A stretch of 64,000 nt of DNA from Nonlabens xylanidelens (GTDB lineage: Bacteria; Bacteroidota; Bacteroidia; Flavobacteriales; Flavobacteriaceae), in the NCBI RefSeq assembly GCF_002934445.1, contig NZ_PTJE01000002.1:5392-69391 (forward strand), written 5' to 3'. Position numbers and translations under genes: made by a program. Positions 6,840 through 14,331 of the stretch are shown here, piece by piece. The notes beneath the pieces were generated by a model. That model was not told the DNA's origin. It was given only the letters and a program-made list of their open reading frames with translations, and searched no databases. Position 1 is the first letter of the stretch; each line of letters opens with the position of its first letter.

Positions 6840-7535
6840 TTATCCTAAATTTAAAGACCCCTTACCGCCATTAACACCTATCACCTGGCCGGTAATCCAG
6901 CCCTCGTTTTGATTCAATAAAAATACGGCAAGGCTTGCAATATCTTCTGGTGTACCGACACGTTTAAGTGGGTGCATGTCGCCCATTTTTTCTTTTTTGG
7001 CATCGTTATTTAAGAGTCGGCCAGCGAGTGGTGTGTCTACTAGTGACGGTGCGATAACGTTTACTCTTACCGTAGGAGCATACTCTGCCGCTAGTGCGCG
7101 AGCATATCCTTCTATAGCACCTTTTGCAGCGGCTACACTGGTATGAAAAGGCATTCCTGTACTTACTGCAACGGTAGAGAAATAGACTATACTGCTGGTA
7201 CCGTTTTTAGTCAATAAAGGTAAAACCGTTCTGGTGGCTTTTATTAAGGAGAAGAAATTGATCTCCATATCTTCTTCAAAATGTGATTGCTTCAACATTT
7301 TAAAGGGTTTTAGATTAATGCTACCAGGGCAGTACACAAAACCATCTAGAGATTCTGGCAGTAAACTGGTGTCTAATTCTTCTGTAAGTGCATCAAATGG
7401 AATGTGTGTCACACTATCTGGTAAATTTTCATTTTCTCTAGAGGCTACGTACACGTTATTTCCTTCATGAAGGTGTTGTACGATGGCGTTTCCTATTCCA
7501 TGGCTACCGCCTATAAGTAGTATATTTTTTGACAT
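6840..7535 (-). CDS. SDR-family protein lacking the usual catalytic tyrosine
   Basis: This is a short-chain dehydrogenase/reductase fold with the nucleotide-binding GGSHGIGNA (residues 9-17), a YCPGSIN segment in the NAG position (about 68-74), and a C-terminal PSLVDTPLAGR. The active-site region reads FSTVAVSTGMPFHTSVAAAKGA. The lysine of YxxxK is present, but the tyrosine position is Val (HTSVAAAK), so ordinary SDR catalysis is doubtful unless the nearby His or Ser substitutes. It lies between the SRPBCC gene and the photolyase and is probably co-transcribed. A light-stress or pigment-linked role is only an inference from that context. Confidence 0.8.
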   Translation of the reverse strand: MSKNILLIGGSHGIGNAIVQHLHEGNNVYVASRENENLPDSVTHIPFDALTEELDTSLLPESLDGFVYCPGSINLKPFKMLKQSHFEEDMEINFFSLIKATRTVLPLLTKNGTSSIVYFSTVAVSTGMPFHTSVAAAKGAIEGYARALAAEYAPTVRVNVIAPSLVDTPLAGRLLNNDAKKEKMGDMHPLKRVGTPEDIASLAVFLLNQNEGWITGQVIGVNGGKGSLNLG

Positions 7536-7586
7536 TTTTGTACTTTTATTTTGTTCTTACTATATTAGTAGAGACTTTAAAATCTC

Positions 7587-8054
7587 TTATTTTTCTTTAA
7601 ATGCACCGAAGTGTTTGATGAGTGCGCTTTCGCGAAAGCGGAATATTTCTTCCAACTTTTTCTTAACTAATGGCGTCCCTAATTTACCTAATAGACCGAA
7701 TGGCAAGCGGTAGTGAATTAAATCTTCCATGAGTGTGCCGCCTTCTATCTCTGTAATAAAATGCTTGTGGTGCCAGGTGGCATAGGGACCGTACATTTGC
7801 TCGTCCACAAAAAACTTGCCTTCTTCTACTTGTGTGATGTGAGTCACCCAGTTGGTTTTATAAAAGGGTAGTGGTTTTATAGAGTATTCTATAAGCTGTC
7901 CAGGATACATACCTCTTTCTGTACCGTACTGCACGACCATATCCAGTTCTGGTGGTGTGAGTAGTTTCAGGTTATTTGCATCTGTTAGAAATTCCCATGC
8001 CTTATCTATGGAGATGGGTAATTTTTGCTGCGAAGAAAATTGGATTAATTTCAA
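7587..8054 (-). CDS. SRPBCC (START-like) ligand-binding protein
   Basis: The 155-residue cyclase/dehydrase-type SRPBCC fold has the opening IDKAWEFLTDANNLKLLTPP (residues 16-35), a central WVTHITQVEEG strand pair, and a C-terminal long helix (KKKLEEIFRFRESALIKHFG). These proteins bind hydrophobic ligands, and homologues sit beside photolyases in many Bacteroidota. The start is TTG at 8054, since no in-frame ATG is available. The 16-base palindrome at 7625-7640 is read in frame as RFRES (residues 139-143) inside the last helix. It is the first gene of the photolyase operon, 51 bases before the SDR. Confidence 0.8.
   Translation of the reverse strand: MKLIQFSSQQKLPISIDKAWEFLTDANNLKLLTPPELDMVVQYGTERGMYPGQLIEYSIKPLPFYKTNWVTHITQVEEGKFFVDEQMYGPYATWHHKHFITEIEGGTLMEDLIHYRLPFGLLGKLGTPLVKKKLEEIFRFRESALIKHFGAFKEK
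7625..7640. repeat. CGCTTTCGCGAAAGCG palindrome, copy 1 (in CDS)
   Basis: A perfect 16-base palindrome inside the SRPBCC gene, read as R-F-R-E-S. Confidence 0.95.
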
Positions 8055-8190
8055 GTTGTTTTGTTTAAGGTATAAAGGTAACTCTTAAACAAAAGATTTA
8101 GAATAAAGACTTGTTAAATTCTGTGCCAACTTTAATAATGACTATAATAATAACCGTATTTCATGTTTTTATATAATTATAGAAAACGTA

Positions 8191-8233
8191 AAACCCTTTT
8201 AAAACCTAGTGTTATTAGGTAATAAAAGGGTTT
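8191..8233 (-). terminator. Terminator after the outer-membrane barrel gene
   Basis: AAACCCTTTTA (8191-8201) pairs with TAAAAGGGTTT (8223-8233), with a second small CCTA/TAGG hairpin in the loop. It lies 47 bases past the stop of the minus-strand gene at 8280-9032. Confidence 0.6.
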
Positions 8234-8279
8234 AAAAAGAGTATTTAAAGAGTTTTAAAAATAGGAGTAGCACCAGCGT

Positions 8280-9032
8280 CTAGTCGTCATCGCGCCACTC
8301 GCCACTGCTGTATTCTTTACCTATAGCTATTTTTACACCTACATTAAAGATAAGGTTAGAGGCATTTAATTTTTTCAATAAATTGGGTTGTATAGGTGCG
8401 GTAGAACTGTCATCTCTATAAGAATAGGCGATAGGGTCACCTAGTGTTGTGTTGTACTGTGGCGAGAAGAATAGTTGCACACTGCGACGGAAATAGTAAT
8501 TGAATCGCAAACCTCCTTCTAGATAAGCACTAGATGAGGACGAGTTCTCGCTGTCACTAGAAAATACTTGTGTATTACCTATACCTATTTGTGAGACGCT
8601 GTTCTCTGGACTGTTTAAAAAGGCAACTCCACCTTTTACAAAGGCATCAAATTGAAATCTGCCCTGAGTATAAGAATAGGTAGGACCTATGGCTATAGAA
8701 GTATTGGTCCAGTTGTTTGCCGTGGCTGCTGTACGATCGTCTGTCTGAAAATCTAGATAACCGAATTCATTATACTGGTGTCTTAAGGAAATACCTAGTC
8801 CTAGATGCTTGTTGGTATAATACAGATATTCTGCTCCTATATTAAGTCCCGATCTAGCGACATCTCCATAATCTGAAAGAGGTTGTGTAACACCTAGATC
8901 TATGACTAGATTGTTTCTAGGGACTTCCCTTAAATGTACGGCATCTTTAAAGGGTTCTGTTTTAAGTGAGTCTACTTGTGCCACAGCAGTGGCAGCGACT
9001 AATGATACTATTAATAGGCTGATCTTTTTCAT
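8280..9032 (-). CDS. Outer-membrane beta-barrel protein
   Basis: A cleavable signal peptide (MKKISLLIVSLVAATAVAQ) precedes about 230 residues of alternating beta strands with aromatic ends, for example NLVIDLGVTQPLSDYG, GLNIGAEYLYYTN and FNYYFRRSVQLFFSPQY. This is the pattern of small Bacteroidota outer-membrane barrels. A serine-rich loop (SSDSENSSSSS, near residue 160) is probably surface exposed. The C-terminus (EYSSGEWRDDD) lacks the classic terminal aromatic residue, which is common in this phylum. It is transcribed alone. The exact function, whether porin or structural, cannot be told. Confidence 0.75.
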   Translation of the reverse strand: MKKISLLIVSLVAATAVAQVDSLKTEPFKDAVHLREVPRNNLVIDLGVTQPLSDYGDVARSGLNIGAEYLYYTNKHLGLGISLRHQYNEFGYLDFQTDDRTAATANNWTNTSIAIGPTYSYTQGRFQFDAFVKGGVAFLNSPENSVSQIGIGNTQVFSSDSENSSSSSAYLEGGLRFNYYFRRSVQLFFSPQYNTTLGDPIAYSYRDDSSTAPIQPNLLKKLNASNLIFNVGVKIAIGKEYSSGEWRDDD

Positions 9033-9152
9033 GGTTTAAATATAAGAGTTATGTGGGTATTTAAGAATTCTTTAGTGCAGGATTAAGATATTTTTGGCGA
9101 GACGCTCAAGGATGTGTCTGTATCTTTAGTTAAATCAATAAAAAACAACGTT

Positions 9153-9338
9153 ATGAGCGACAAGGAACTAGAAGGAAAATGGGATCAGACAAAAGGAAAA
9201 GCCAAAGAAGAATTCGGTAAACTCACTAACGATAAATCTAAAGAGGCTGAAGGAAAGACTGATCAAATAAAAGGTAAAATAGAAGAAGGAATAGGTGAGG
9301 CTAAAAGGAAAATAAAAAATACCTTTGACGATAAATAA
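9153..9338 (+). CDS. CsbD-family stress protein
   Basis: The 61-residue hydrophilic protein is built from KGKAKEEFGKLTNDKSKEAEGK-type helical repeats, the hallmark of CsbD proteins. These small, abundant, probably disordered proteins are induced by general stress. I chose ATG at 9153 (MSDKELEGKWDQTKGK) rather than the GTG at 9114, because CsbD proteins begin just before ELEGKWDQ. The next gene begins 7 bases after the stop, so the two may be co-transcribed. Confidence 0.88.
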   Translation: MSDKELEGKWDQTKGKAKEEFGKLTNDKSKEAEGKTDQIKGKIEEGIGEAKRKIKNTFDDK

Positions 9339-9345
9339 TACAGCA

Positions 9346-9633
9346 ATGGAAAAATTAACTGAAGCACAAGTAGAAAAGCATTTAGAGAACGTAGAAGGAT
9401 GGGATTATTATGATGATGCGATCCACACTACCTTTGAATTTGACAATTTTATGGACTGCTTTTCTGTAATGACGCGCATCGCGTTAGAAGCAGAAAAAAT
9501 GGAGCATCATCCAGACTGGCACAACACTTATGGTACCCTAGAGATTACTCTAAGTACTCATGATGTTAACGGTCTTACAGAAAATGACTTTAAACTTGCT
9601 GCTGCCATTGAGCACATAGTAGGTGATGAGTAA
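9346..9633 (+). CDS. 4a-hydroxytetrahydrobiopterin dehydratase
   Basis: This is a pterin-4a-carbinolamine dehydratase (PhhB/DCoH family), which regenerates pterin cofactor after aromatic hydroxylation. The active-site signature EHHPDWHNTYGTLEITLSTHDVNGLT includes the key histidines of EKMEHHPDW (about residues 47-55) and the TH of the second strand. The length of 95 residues is typical. ATG at 9346 is preferred over the upstream alternative at 9325, which would overlap the CsbD gene. No pterin-dependent hydroxylase lies in the window, so its partner is elsewhere or it has another function. Confidence 0.92.
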   Translation: MEKLTEAQVEKHLENVEGWDYYDDAIHTTFEFDNFMDCFSVMTRIALEAEKMEHHPDWHNTYGTLEITLSTHDVNGLTENDFKLAAAIEHIVGDE

Positions 9634-9656
9634 GGTATAACACCTTAAAAAATTAA

Positions 9657-9691
9657 AACTCCTTAATCGATCGTGATTAAGGAGTTTTTTT
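9657..9691 (+). terminator. Bidirectional terminator
   Basis: AACTCCTTAATC (9657-9668) and GATTAAGGAGTT (9675-9686) form a 12-bp stem followed by a T run. The A-rich left flank lets it also serve the convergent minus-strand gene ending at 9706. Confidence 0.85.
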
Positions 9692-9705
9692 ATGGGGTAC
9701 TAAGT

Positions 9706-10332
9706 TTATAAGTATGGAATAATTAGTAAAACAATTGTTATTTTAGATTTAGGATAAAATAAAGTCCAACTGCAAGCATCGACATTTTTATAATCATCAA
9801 AATGATGAAGCCATTTTTCTTCCCATTTATGAATAATAGGATTTTCTTGATCTAATAAATGGTATTTAGTCTCTAAAAAGACACTATTAATCTCTTTATT
9901 AGTCATACGAAGTGAACCATTTACCGTATACCAATCCAGAAAAGTACATGAATAGTGTGATTGATTGACAGTATCGATACTTTCTATATATTCTGATTTT
10001 TCAAAATAAGGGCTTGAAAAATAATTAGATTGATATCCTTTCTGTTTTCCTTCTAGATACAGGCAGTTAGAGCTAGCATTATATTTCGATCCAAGGAATT
10101 CCTGCTCAATTAAAAGGTTTCCTTTAATTTGATTTCTAATTAAATTTAATTCTTGGGACTCCATCTTATAAGGAAGCTCTTTACTGATAGCTTTTAGTAG
10201 ATTTATTTTGCCTAATTCTTCGGTAGAAAATTTAGCGATATCCTCATCATTATTGTCAAAAGAAAAGAAGCAAATATCCATATCGTCTATTTGTTCTTTA
10301 AACAAATGATCTAACTTTTCAATATTTATCAC
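9706..10332 (-). CDS. Hypothetical protein, 208 aa, coupled to SUI1
   Basis: I do not recognise this soluble protein. It has no signal peptide, is acidic in the N-terminal half (IDDMDICFFSFDNNDEDIAKF) and ends in a beta-rich C-terminus (ITIVLLIIPYL). Its GTG start at 10332 overlaps the SUI1 gene stop by four bases, so it is translationally coupled to that gene. Its base composition matches the core. It could be an immunity- or SMI1/KNR4-like protein, but no clear motif supports that. Confidence 0.65.
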   Translation of the reverse strand: MINIEKLDHLFKEQIDDMDICFFSFDNNDEDIAKFSTEELGKINLLKAISKELPYKMESQELNLIRNQIKGNLLIEQEFLGSKYNASSNCLYLEGKQKGYQSNYFSSPYFEKSEYIESIDTVNQSHYSCTFLDWYTVNGSLRMTNKEINSVFLETKYHLLDQENPIIHKWEEKWLHHFDDYKNVDACSWTLFYPKSKITIVLLIIPYL

Positions 10333-10652
10333 CCACCGACACGTTTTACTTTAAAGCCTTTTTCTTTGAGCATTTCCATAATGCGATCGCGGTAATCACC
10401 TTGTATGATAATCTGGTCGTTTTTAAAACTACCGCCTACACCTAGCTGTGTTTTAAGTTCTTTGGCTAGAATTTTAAAGTCGGCAGTGGCGCCAGTATAA
10501 CCAGCTATTACGGTATTTACTTTTCCTTTACGTTTTTCAAACTTACATTCTAAAGGATCTTCTTGTAACCAGATGTTGCTCTTTTCTGGTTTTTCTTCTT
10601 CTTTAAAATCATGTTCTGGGAAAAGGTTTTTTAATTGATCGCTTAAATCCAT
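10329..10652 (-). CDS. SUI1/YciH-family translation factor
   Basis: The 107-residue protein's C-terminal two-thirds are an eIF1/SUI1 domain: KRKGKVNTVIAGYTGA, LAKELKTQLGVGGSFKNDQIIIQGDYRDRI and the terminal KGFKVKRVGG. Homologues (E. coli YciH) influence start-codon selection in initiation complexes. The first 40 residues are a charged lead (DFKEEEKPEKS). It is followed by the coupled hypothetical gene at 9706-10332; the gap of 39 bases to the MscS gene upstream allows a longer operon. Confidence 0.92.
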   Translation of the reverse strand: MDLSDQLKNLFPEHDFKEEEKPEKSNIWLQEDPLECKFEKRKGKVNTVIAGYTGATADFKILAKELKTQLGVGGSFKNDQIIIQGDYRDRIMEMLKEKGFKVKRVGG

Positions 10653-10691
10653 AAGGTACTTTATATCGCAAATTTAATAAGTAAATTCTAT

Positions 10692-11243
10692 TTAAACAGT
10701 TCTATCTACACTATCATCGGTAATGTCAAAAACAGAACCTTTTTTATCTTGTAAGATAGAAACTCCTTTTTGTAACAATAAGTTATTAGGGTAGGTGATT
10801 AACTCGCCCTCGTCTGTTTCTAATAAGGTGTAAAAACCTTTTATATCGCTTATTACTGCGGTAACTGGCAAGTCTTTATCATGTATGCGTATGCGATCTC
10901 CTATTCTATAAGGAAACGTAAAGTAAAGAATAAAACTGGCAGTTATGTTGCTCAAAATACTCCAGTTTGCAAAGAGTGCCACACCTACCACGGCAAATGT
11001 AGAACCTAGTGCGACAAAAAAGCCTTTTGTATTAAATCCCCATATGAGAATAATAGCAATTACACATATGGTCCAGATTATATAACCGGTGTATCTTTTT
11101 AAATACTGCTTGCGCAATTCTGATCGATGAATTTTTTGAGACAGCTTTGCAGCACTCCATATAATCAACCGGTGAATTATAAACGTACCTATTAAGAAAG
11201 AAACGGTTAATATTACTTCTGGCTTTGAAAAATATTCTTTCAT
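10692..11243 (-). CDS. Small MscS-type mechanosensitive channel
   Basis: The 183-residue protein has three hydrophobic helices (about residues 9-30, 52-70 and 75-110). It continues into the MscS pore helix (LGSTFAVVGVALFANWSILSNITASFIL) and a short beta domain (FPYRIGDRIRIHDKDLPVTAVISDIKGFYTLLETDEGELITYPNN), which is the conserved MscS core. It lacks the large C-terminal cage of full-length MscS. The start ATG overlaps the stop of the lipoprotein gene (ATGA), so translation is coupled. It probably relieves hypo-osmotic stress. Confidence 0.88.
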   Translation of the reverse strand: MKEYFSKPEVILTVSFLIGTFIIHRLIIWSAAKLSQKIHRSELRKQYLKRYTGYIIWTICVIAIILIWGFNTKGFFVALGSTFAVVGVALFANWSILSNITASFILYFTFPYRIGDRIRIHDKDLPVTAVISDIKGFYTLLETDEGELITYPNNLLLQKGVSILQDKKGSVFDITDDSVDRTV

Positions 11244-12157
11244 ATTCCTAGACTATCTCTCAAAACAGCATCTTTGTTTGCGTTTTTACCCCAGTAAGCA
11301 GATTTAATGGACTTCTTTAAAGTACCTGTAGAAACCATAGGTGTAGATCCATCTTTATAACGATCCATCCAGGATAGTATGCGGTAAGGAGATGTCTTTT
11401 CTGTTTTGAAAGCAATTGTTCTACCTAGATCTGTAAACTTAACACTGTATAAAAAGCCATCTTCCATCTCGCTTAATTTTGCTACAGCGTCATACGGTTT
11501 TGTCTCTACATGTTTAAGTCTTAAAAATTCTGTACTAGGTATGATTTTATTCGCACCAGTAGGCATAGCCTGAGGATCTAGTCTTAACTGCGCAGCGATT
11601 TGATTTTCTGTCATGACGTTTTCTATCTCAAAATCATCATTTCCTTCACTTTGAAAATAGGAGTGAAGGATCACCTCATATTCATCACCATCTTGATTCA
11701 TTTGCATATAAGTCTGTCCGCACCATTCTTGAATGCTGCTGGCTACTTTAATAGCATTGTCTTTTTTATCTAGAGGTAAAAAAGTACTGCTCATAATGTG
11801 ATAAGGATAGATACCAGTATTAAAATCACGAGTGGCATTGAATTTAAGAACAGGTCTGTTAGAGTCGTTTGCTTGGTCTGCCTTTACCTGGTCTTTTTTA
11901 TCAAAAGATTCCGTTACAAAAATCATTACCGCAGTTCCTTCTCTCATCTCTCCATATCTAGCCTGACTAAGATCATAACTAGAAATCTCTGCTTCACCAC
12001 TGTACCAATAATCCTTAAATTCTTGAGTAAGTTCTCTGTTTTCTAGAGTTTCTAGAGGGTCTTCACCTATAATAGTTTTTCCATTACTTTCTACATGGAC
12101 CTTAGTATCACAAGAAAGTATAGTAAGAGCGACGGCACAAATTAAAAAATATTTCAT
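11240..12157 (-). CDS. Conserved Bacteroidota lipoprotein
   Basis: The signal peptide ends in a lipobox, TILSC (Cys at about residue 16 when started at ATG 12157), so the protein is lipid-anchored. The mature region (about 290 residues) is soluble, with conserved-looking stretches DYWYSGEAEISSYDLSQARYG, EWCGQTYMQMN and SPYRILSWMDRY. Homologues are often labelled 'septum formation inhibitor Maf', but no Maf pyrophosphatase motif is present and I do not support that name. The TAnnTTTG element lies 15 bases upstream of this start. It forms an operon with the overlapping mscS gene. Confidence 0.7.
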   Translation of the reverse strand: MKYFLICAVALTILSCDTKVHVESNGKTIIGEDPLETLENRELTQEFKDYWYSGEAEISSYDLSQARYGEMREGTAVMIFVTESFDKKDQVKADQANDSNRPVLKFNATRDFNTGIYPYHIMSSTFLPLDKKDNAIKVASSIQEWCGQTYMQMNQDGDEYEVILHSYFQSEGNDDFEIENVMTENQIAAQLRLDPQAMPTGANKIIPSTEFLRLKHVETKPYDAVAKLSEMEDGFLYSVKFTDLGRTIAFKTEKTSPYRILSWMDRYKDGSTPMVSTGTLKKSIKSAYWGKNANKDAVLRDSLGI

Positions 12158-12172
12158 AGCTATAATTTTATA

Positions 12173-12180
12173 CAAATGTA
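12173..12180 (-). promoter_or_regulatory. Bacteroidota -7 box for the lipoprotein-mscS-SUI1 unit
   Basis: On the minus strand the sequence TACATTTG matches TAnnTTTG, 15 bases upstream of the chosen start. No clear -33 TTTG is seen. Confidence 0.45.
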
Positions 12181-12259
12181 ATTTTTATGATTTTGATATG
12201 TATTATAAAATTCTCTAAACAAGGCAAATAAATAAGCAATAAATAGAAGAATCTAATGA

Positions 12260-14260
12260 TTAGGCAGTTTTTACTTTCTCTTGCATCATTTTGATCTGAT
12301 CTCTCAGTTTTGCAGCTTCCATAAAATCCAATTCTTTTGCCGCCTTTTCCATCATCTTACGAGTTTCTCTTATTTTCTTTTCTAGTTGTGCTTTAGAAAG
12401 GTATTCTGCTTCTTCCTCTGCCGCTTTAAGAGATAGCGTTTCTTCTATGGCATAGGTCGCAGCATTCTTGCGGTACAATGCTGTTTCTAGCTTTTTCTTT
12501 ATCGCGGTAGGTTTTAAACCATTTGCCTCATTATATGCAATTTGCTTAGAACGACGGTATTCTGTCTGGTCTATGGTTTTTTGCATGCTCTCGGTAATTT
12601 TATCGGCATATAGAATAGCGAGTCCATTCACATTACGTGCTGCACGACCTATAGTTTGAGTAAGAGAACGTTGGTTACGTAAAAAACCTTCTTTATCTGC
12701 ATCTAGAATAGCTACTAGAGATACTTCAGGTAAATCCAGTCCTTCTCTCAATAAGTTTACACCTATAAGGACATCAAAAACCCCACGACGCAAGTCAGAT
12801 AATATCTCTACACGTTCTAATGTATCTACATCACTATGAATATAGCGACATCTTACATTAATGCGTGTTAGGTATTTGGTGAGTTCTTCGGCCATGCGTT
12901 TTGTAAGCGTTGTGATAAGAACACGTTCATCACGTTCTTCTCGCAATCTTATTTCTTCTACTAGGTCGTCTATTTGATTCTGGCTAGGACGTACTTCTAT
13001 TATAGGATCTAATAAACCTGTAGGTCTTATAATTTGTTCTACGACTACACCATCACTTTGTGCCAATTCATAATCTGCAGGAGTAGCGCTTACATATACT
13101 ACTTGATTTTGTAGAGCTTCAAATTCTTCAAATTTTAATGGACGGTTATCCATGGCTGCTGGTAATCTAAAACCGTAATCGACTAGATTTTCTTTACGTG
13201 ATCTATCACCACCATACATAGCGCCCACTTGTGGCACACTCACGTGACTCTCATCTATAATCATTAAATAATCATCTGGAAAGAAGTCTAATAAACAAAA
13301 TGGTCTTGTACCAGGTAAACGACCGTCTAGATAACGACTGTAGTTCTCAATACCAGAACAATAGCCTAGCTCTCTTATCATCTCTAAGTCAAATTCTGTA
13401 CGTTCTTCTAGTCTTTTTGCTTCTAGAGGTTTTCCTATTTCTTTAAAATAGTCGGTCTGTTTTACCAGATCTTCTTGAATGGAATGTATGGCGCCTTGCA
13501 GTATGTCTGGAGAAGTCACAAACATGTTTGCCGGATAGATGGTAATTTGGTCAAATTTTTCAAGAACTCTACCGTCTACAGGATTAAAACGTTCTATATC
13601 TTCTATCTCGTCTCCAAAAAAGTGGATTCTAAAACAAGTATCTGCATAACTAGGGTACACATCTAGTGTATCACCATTAATTCTAAAATTACCACGGTTA
13701 AACTCTGCAGTGGTTCTAGAATACAGCGACTGTACCAGTTTGTGCAACAATGCCGTTCTCGCAATAACCTCGTCTTTTTTTATTCTAACAACGTTTTTCT
13801 GGAATTCTACTGGGTTACCAATACCATAAAGACAAGAAACAGATGCCACAACTATAATGTCACGACGTCCAGAAAGTAGGGAAGAGGTAGTGCTTAATCG
13901 CATTTTTTCTATCTCTTCATTGATAGAAAGATCTTTCTCGATATAGGTACCACTAGAAGGAATAAAAGCTTCTGGCTGATAATAATCATAGTAGGATACA
14001 AAATATTCTACGGCATTATCAGGAAAAAAATCTTTAAACTCTGAATATAATTGAGCCGCCAGCGTTTTATTATGACATAGGACTAGGGTAGGTTTCCGTA
14101 CTTCTTGAATCACGTTTGCAGCCGTAAACGTTTTACCACTACCGGTAACACCTAATAGGGTTTGAAATTTCTCATTAGCCTCTATGCCTTCCACTAATTG
14201 TTTAATGGCTTGCGGTTGATCTCCCGTAGGAGAAAACTCTGATACAATATTAAAATCCAT
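12260..14260 (-). CDS. uvrB: Excinuclease ABC subunit B
   Basis: This is the damage-verification helicase-like subunit of nucleotide excision repair; it receives DNA from UvrA and recruits UvrC. The Walker A GVTGSGKT is at residues 37-44, the damage-probing beta-hairpin YFVSYYDYYQPEAFIP at about 88-103, and the Walker B IIDESHVSVPQV near 337-348. Helicase motifs TLTKRMAEEL and IGRAARN are present. A UVR domain (about 622-660, EKKIRETRKMMEKAAKELDF) that binds UvrC closes the protein. At 666 residues it is full length. The palindrome repeat lies 30 bases upstream of the start. It is monocistronic as far as visible. Confidence 0.97.
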   Translation of the reverse strand: MDFNIVSEFSPTGDQPQAIKQLVEGIEANEKFQTLLGVTGSGKTFTAANVIQEVRKPTLVLCHNKTLAAQLYSEFKDFFPDNAVEYFVSYYDYYQPEAFIPSSGTYIEKDLSINEEIEKMRLSTTSSLLSGRRDIIVVASVSCLYGIGNPVEFQKNVVRIKKDEVIARTALLHKLVQSLYSRTTAEFNRGNFRINGDTLDVYPSYADTCFRIHFFGDEIEDIERFNPVDGRVLEKFDQITIYPANMFVTSPDILQGAIHSIQEDLVKQTDYFKEIGKPLEAKRLEERTEFDLEMIRELGYCSGIENYSRYLDGRLPGTRPFCLLDFFPDDYLMIIDESHVSVPQVGAMYGGDRSRKENLVDYGFRLPAAMDNRPLKFEEFEALQNQVVYVSATPADYELAQSDGVVVEQIIRPTGLLDPIIEVRPSQNQIDDLVEEIRLREERDERVLITTLTKRMAEELTKYLTRINVRCRYIHSDVDTLERVEILSDLRRGVFDVLIGVNLLREGLDLPEVSLVAILDADKEGFLRNQRSLTQTIGRAARNVNGLAILYADKITESMQKTIDQTEYRRSKQIAYNEANGLKPTAIKKKLETALYRKNAATYAIEETLSLKAAEEEAEYLSKAQLEKKIRETRKMMEKAAKELDFMEAAKLRDQIKMMQEKVKTA

Positions 14261-14289
14261 GAATTGTAAAAATAAGATTTTTGTAATTC

Positions 14290-14305
14290 CGCTTTCGCGA
14301 AAGCG
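14290..14305. repeat. CGCTTTCGCGAAAGCG palindrome, copy 2
   Basis: A perfect copy between uvrB and the T9SS gene, 30 bases upstream of the uvrB start and probably in its leader. Confidence 0.95.
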
Positions 14306-14331
14306 AGGTTAAAATAACTACAATGATTAGT

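Noticed and set aside
11240-12157. Annotation as a septum formation inhibitor Maf
   Set aside because: The sequence is a lipoprotein without Maf nucleotide-binding motifs; the name seems to be a database carry-over.
12260-14260. Numerous antisense or alternative-frame open stretches inside long genes such as uvrB, the T9SS genes, clpB and lon
   Set aside because: They lie within clearly conserved genes, have low-complexity or Cys/Ser/Ile-rich translations, and lack starts or ribosome-binding sites of their own.
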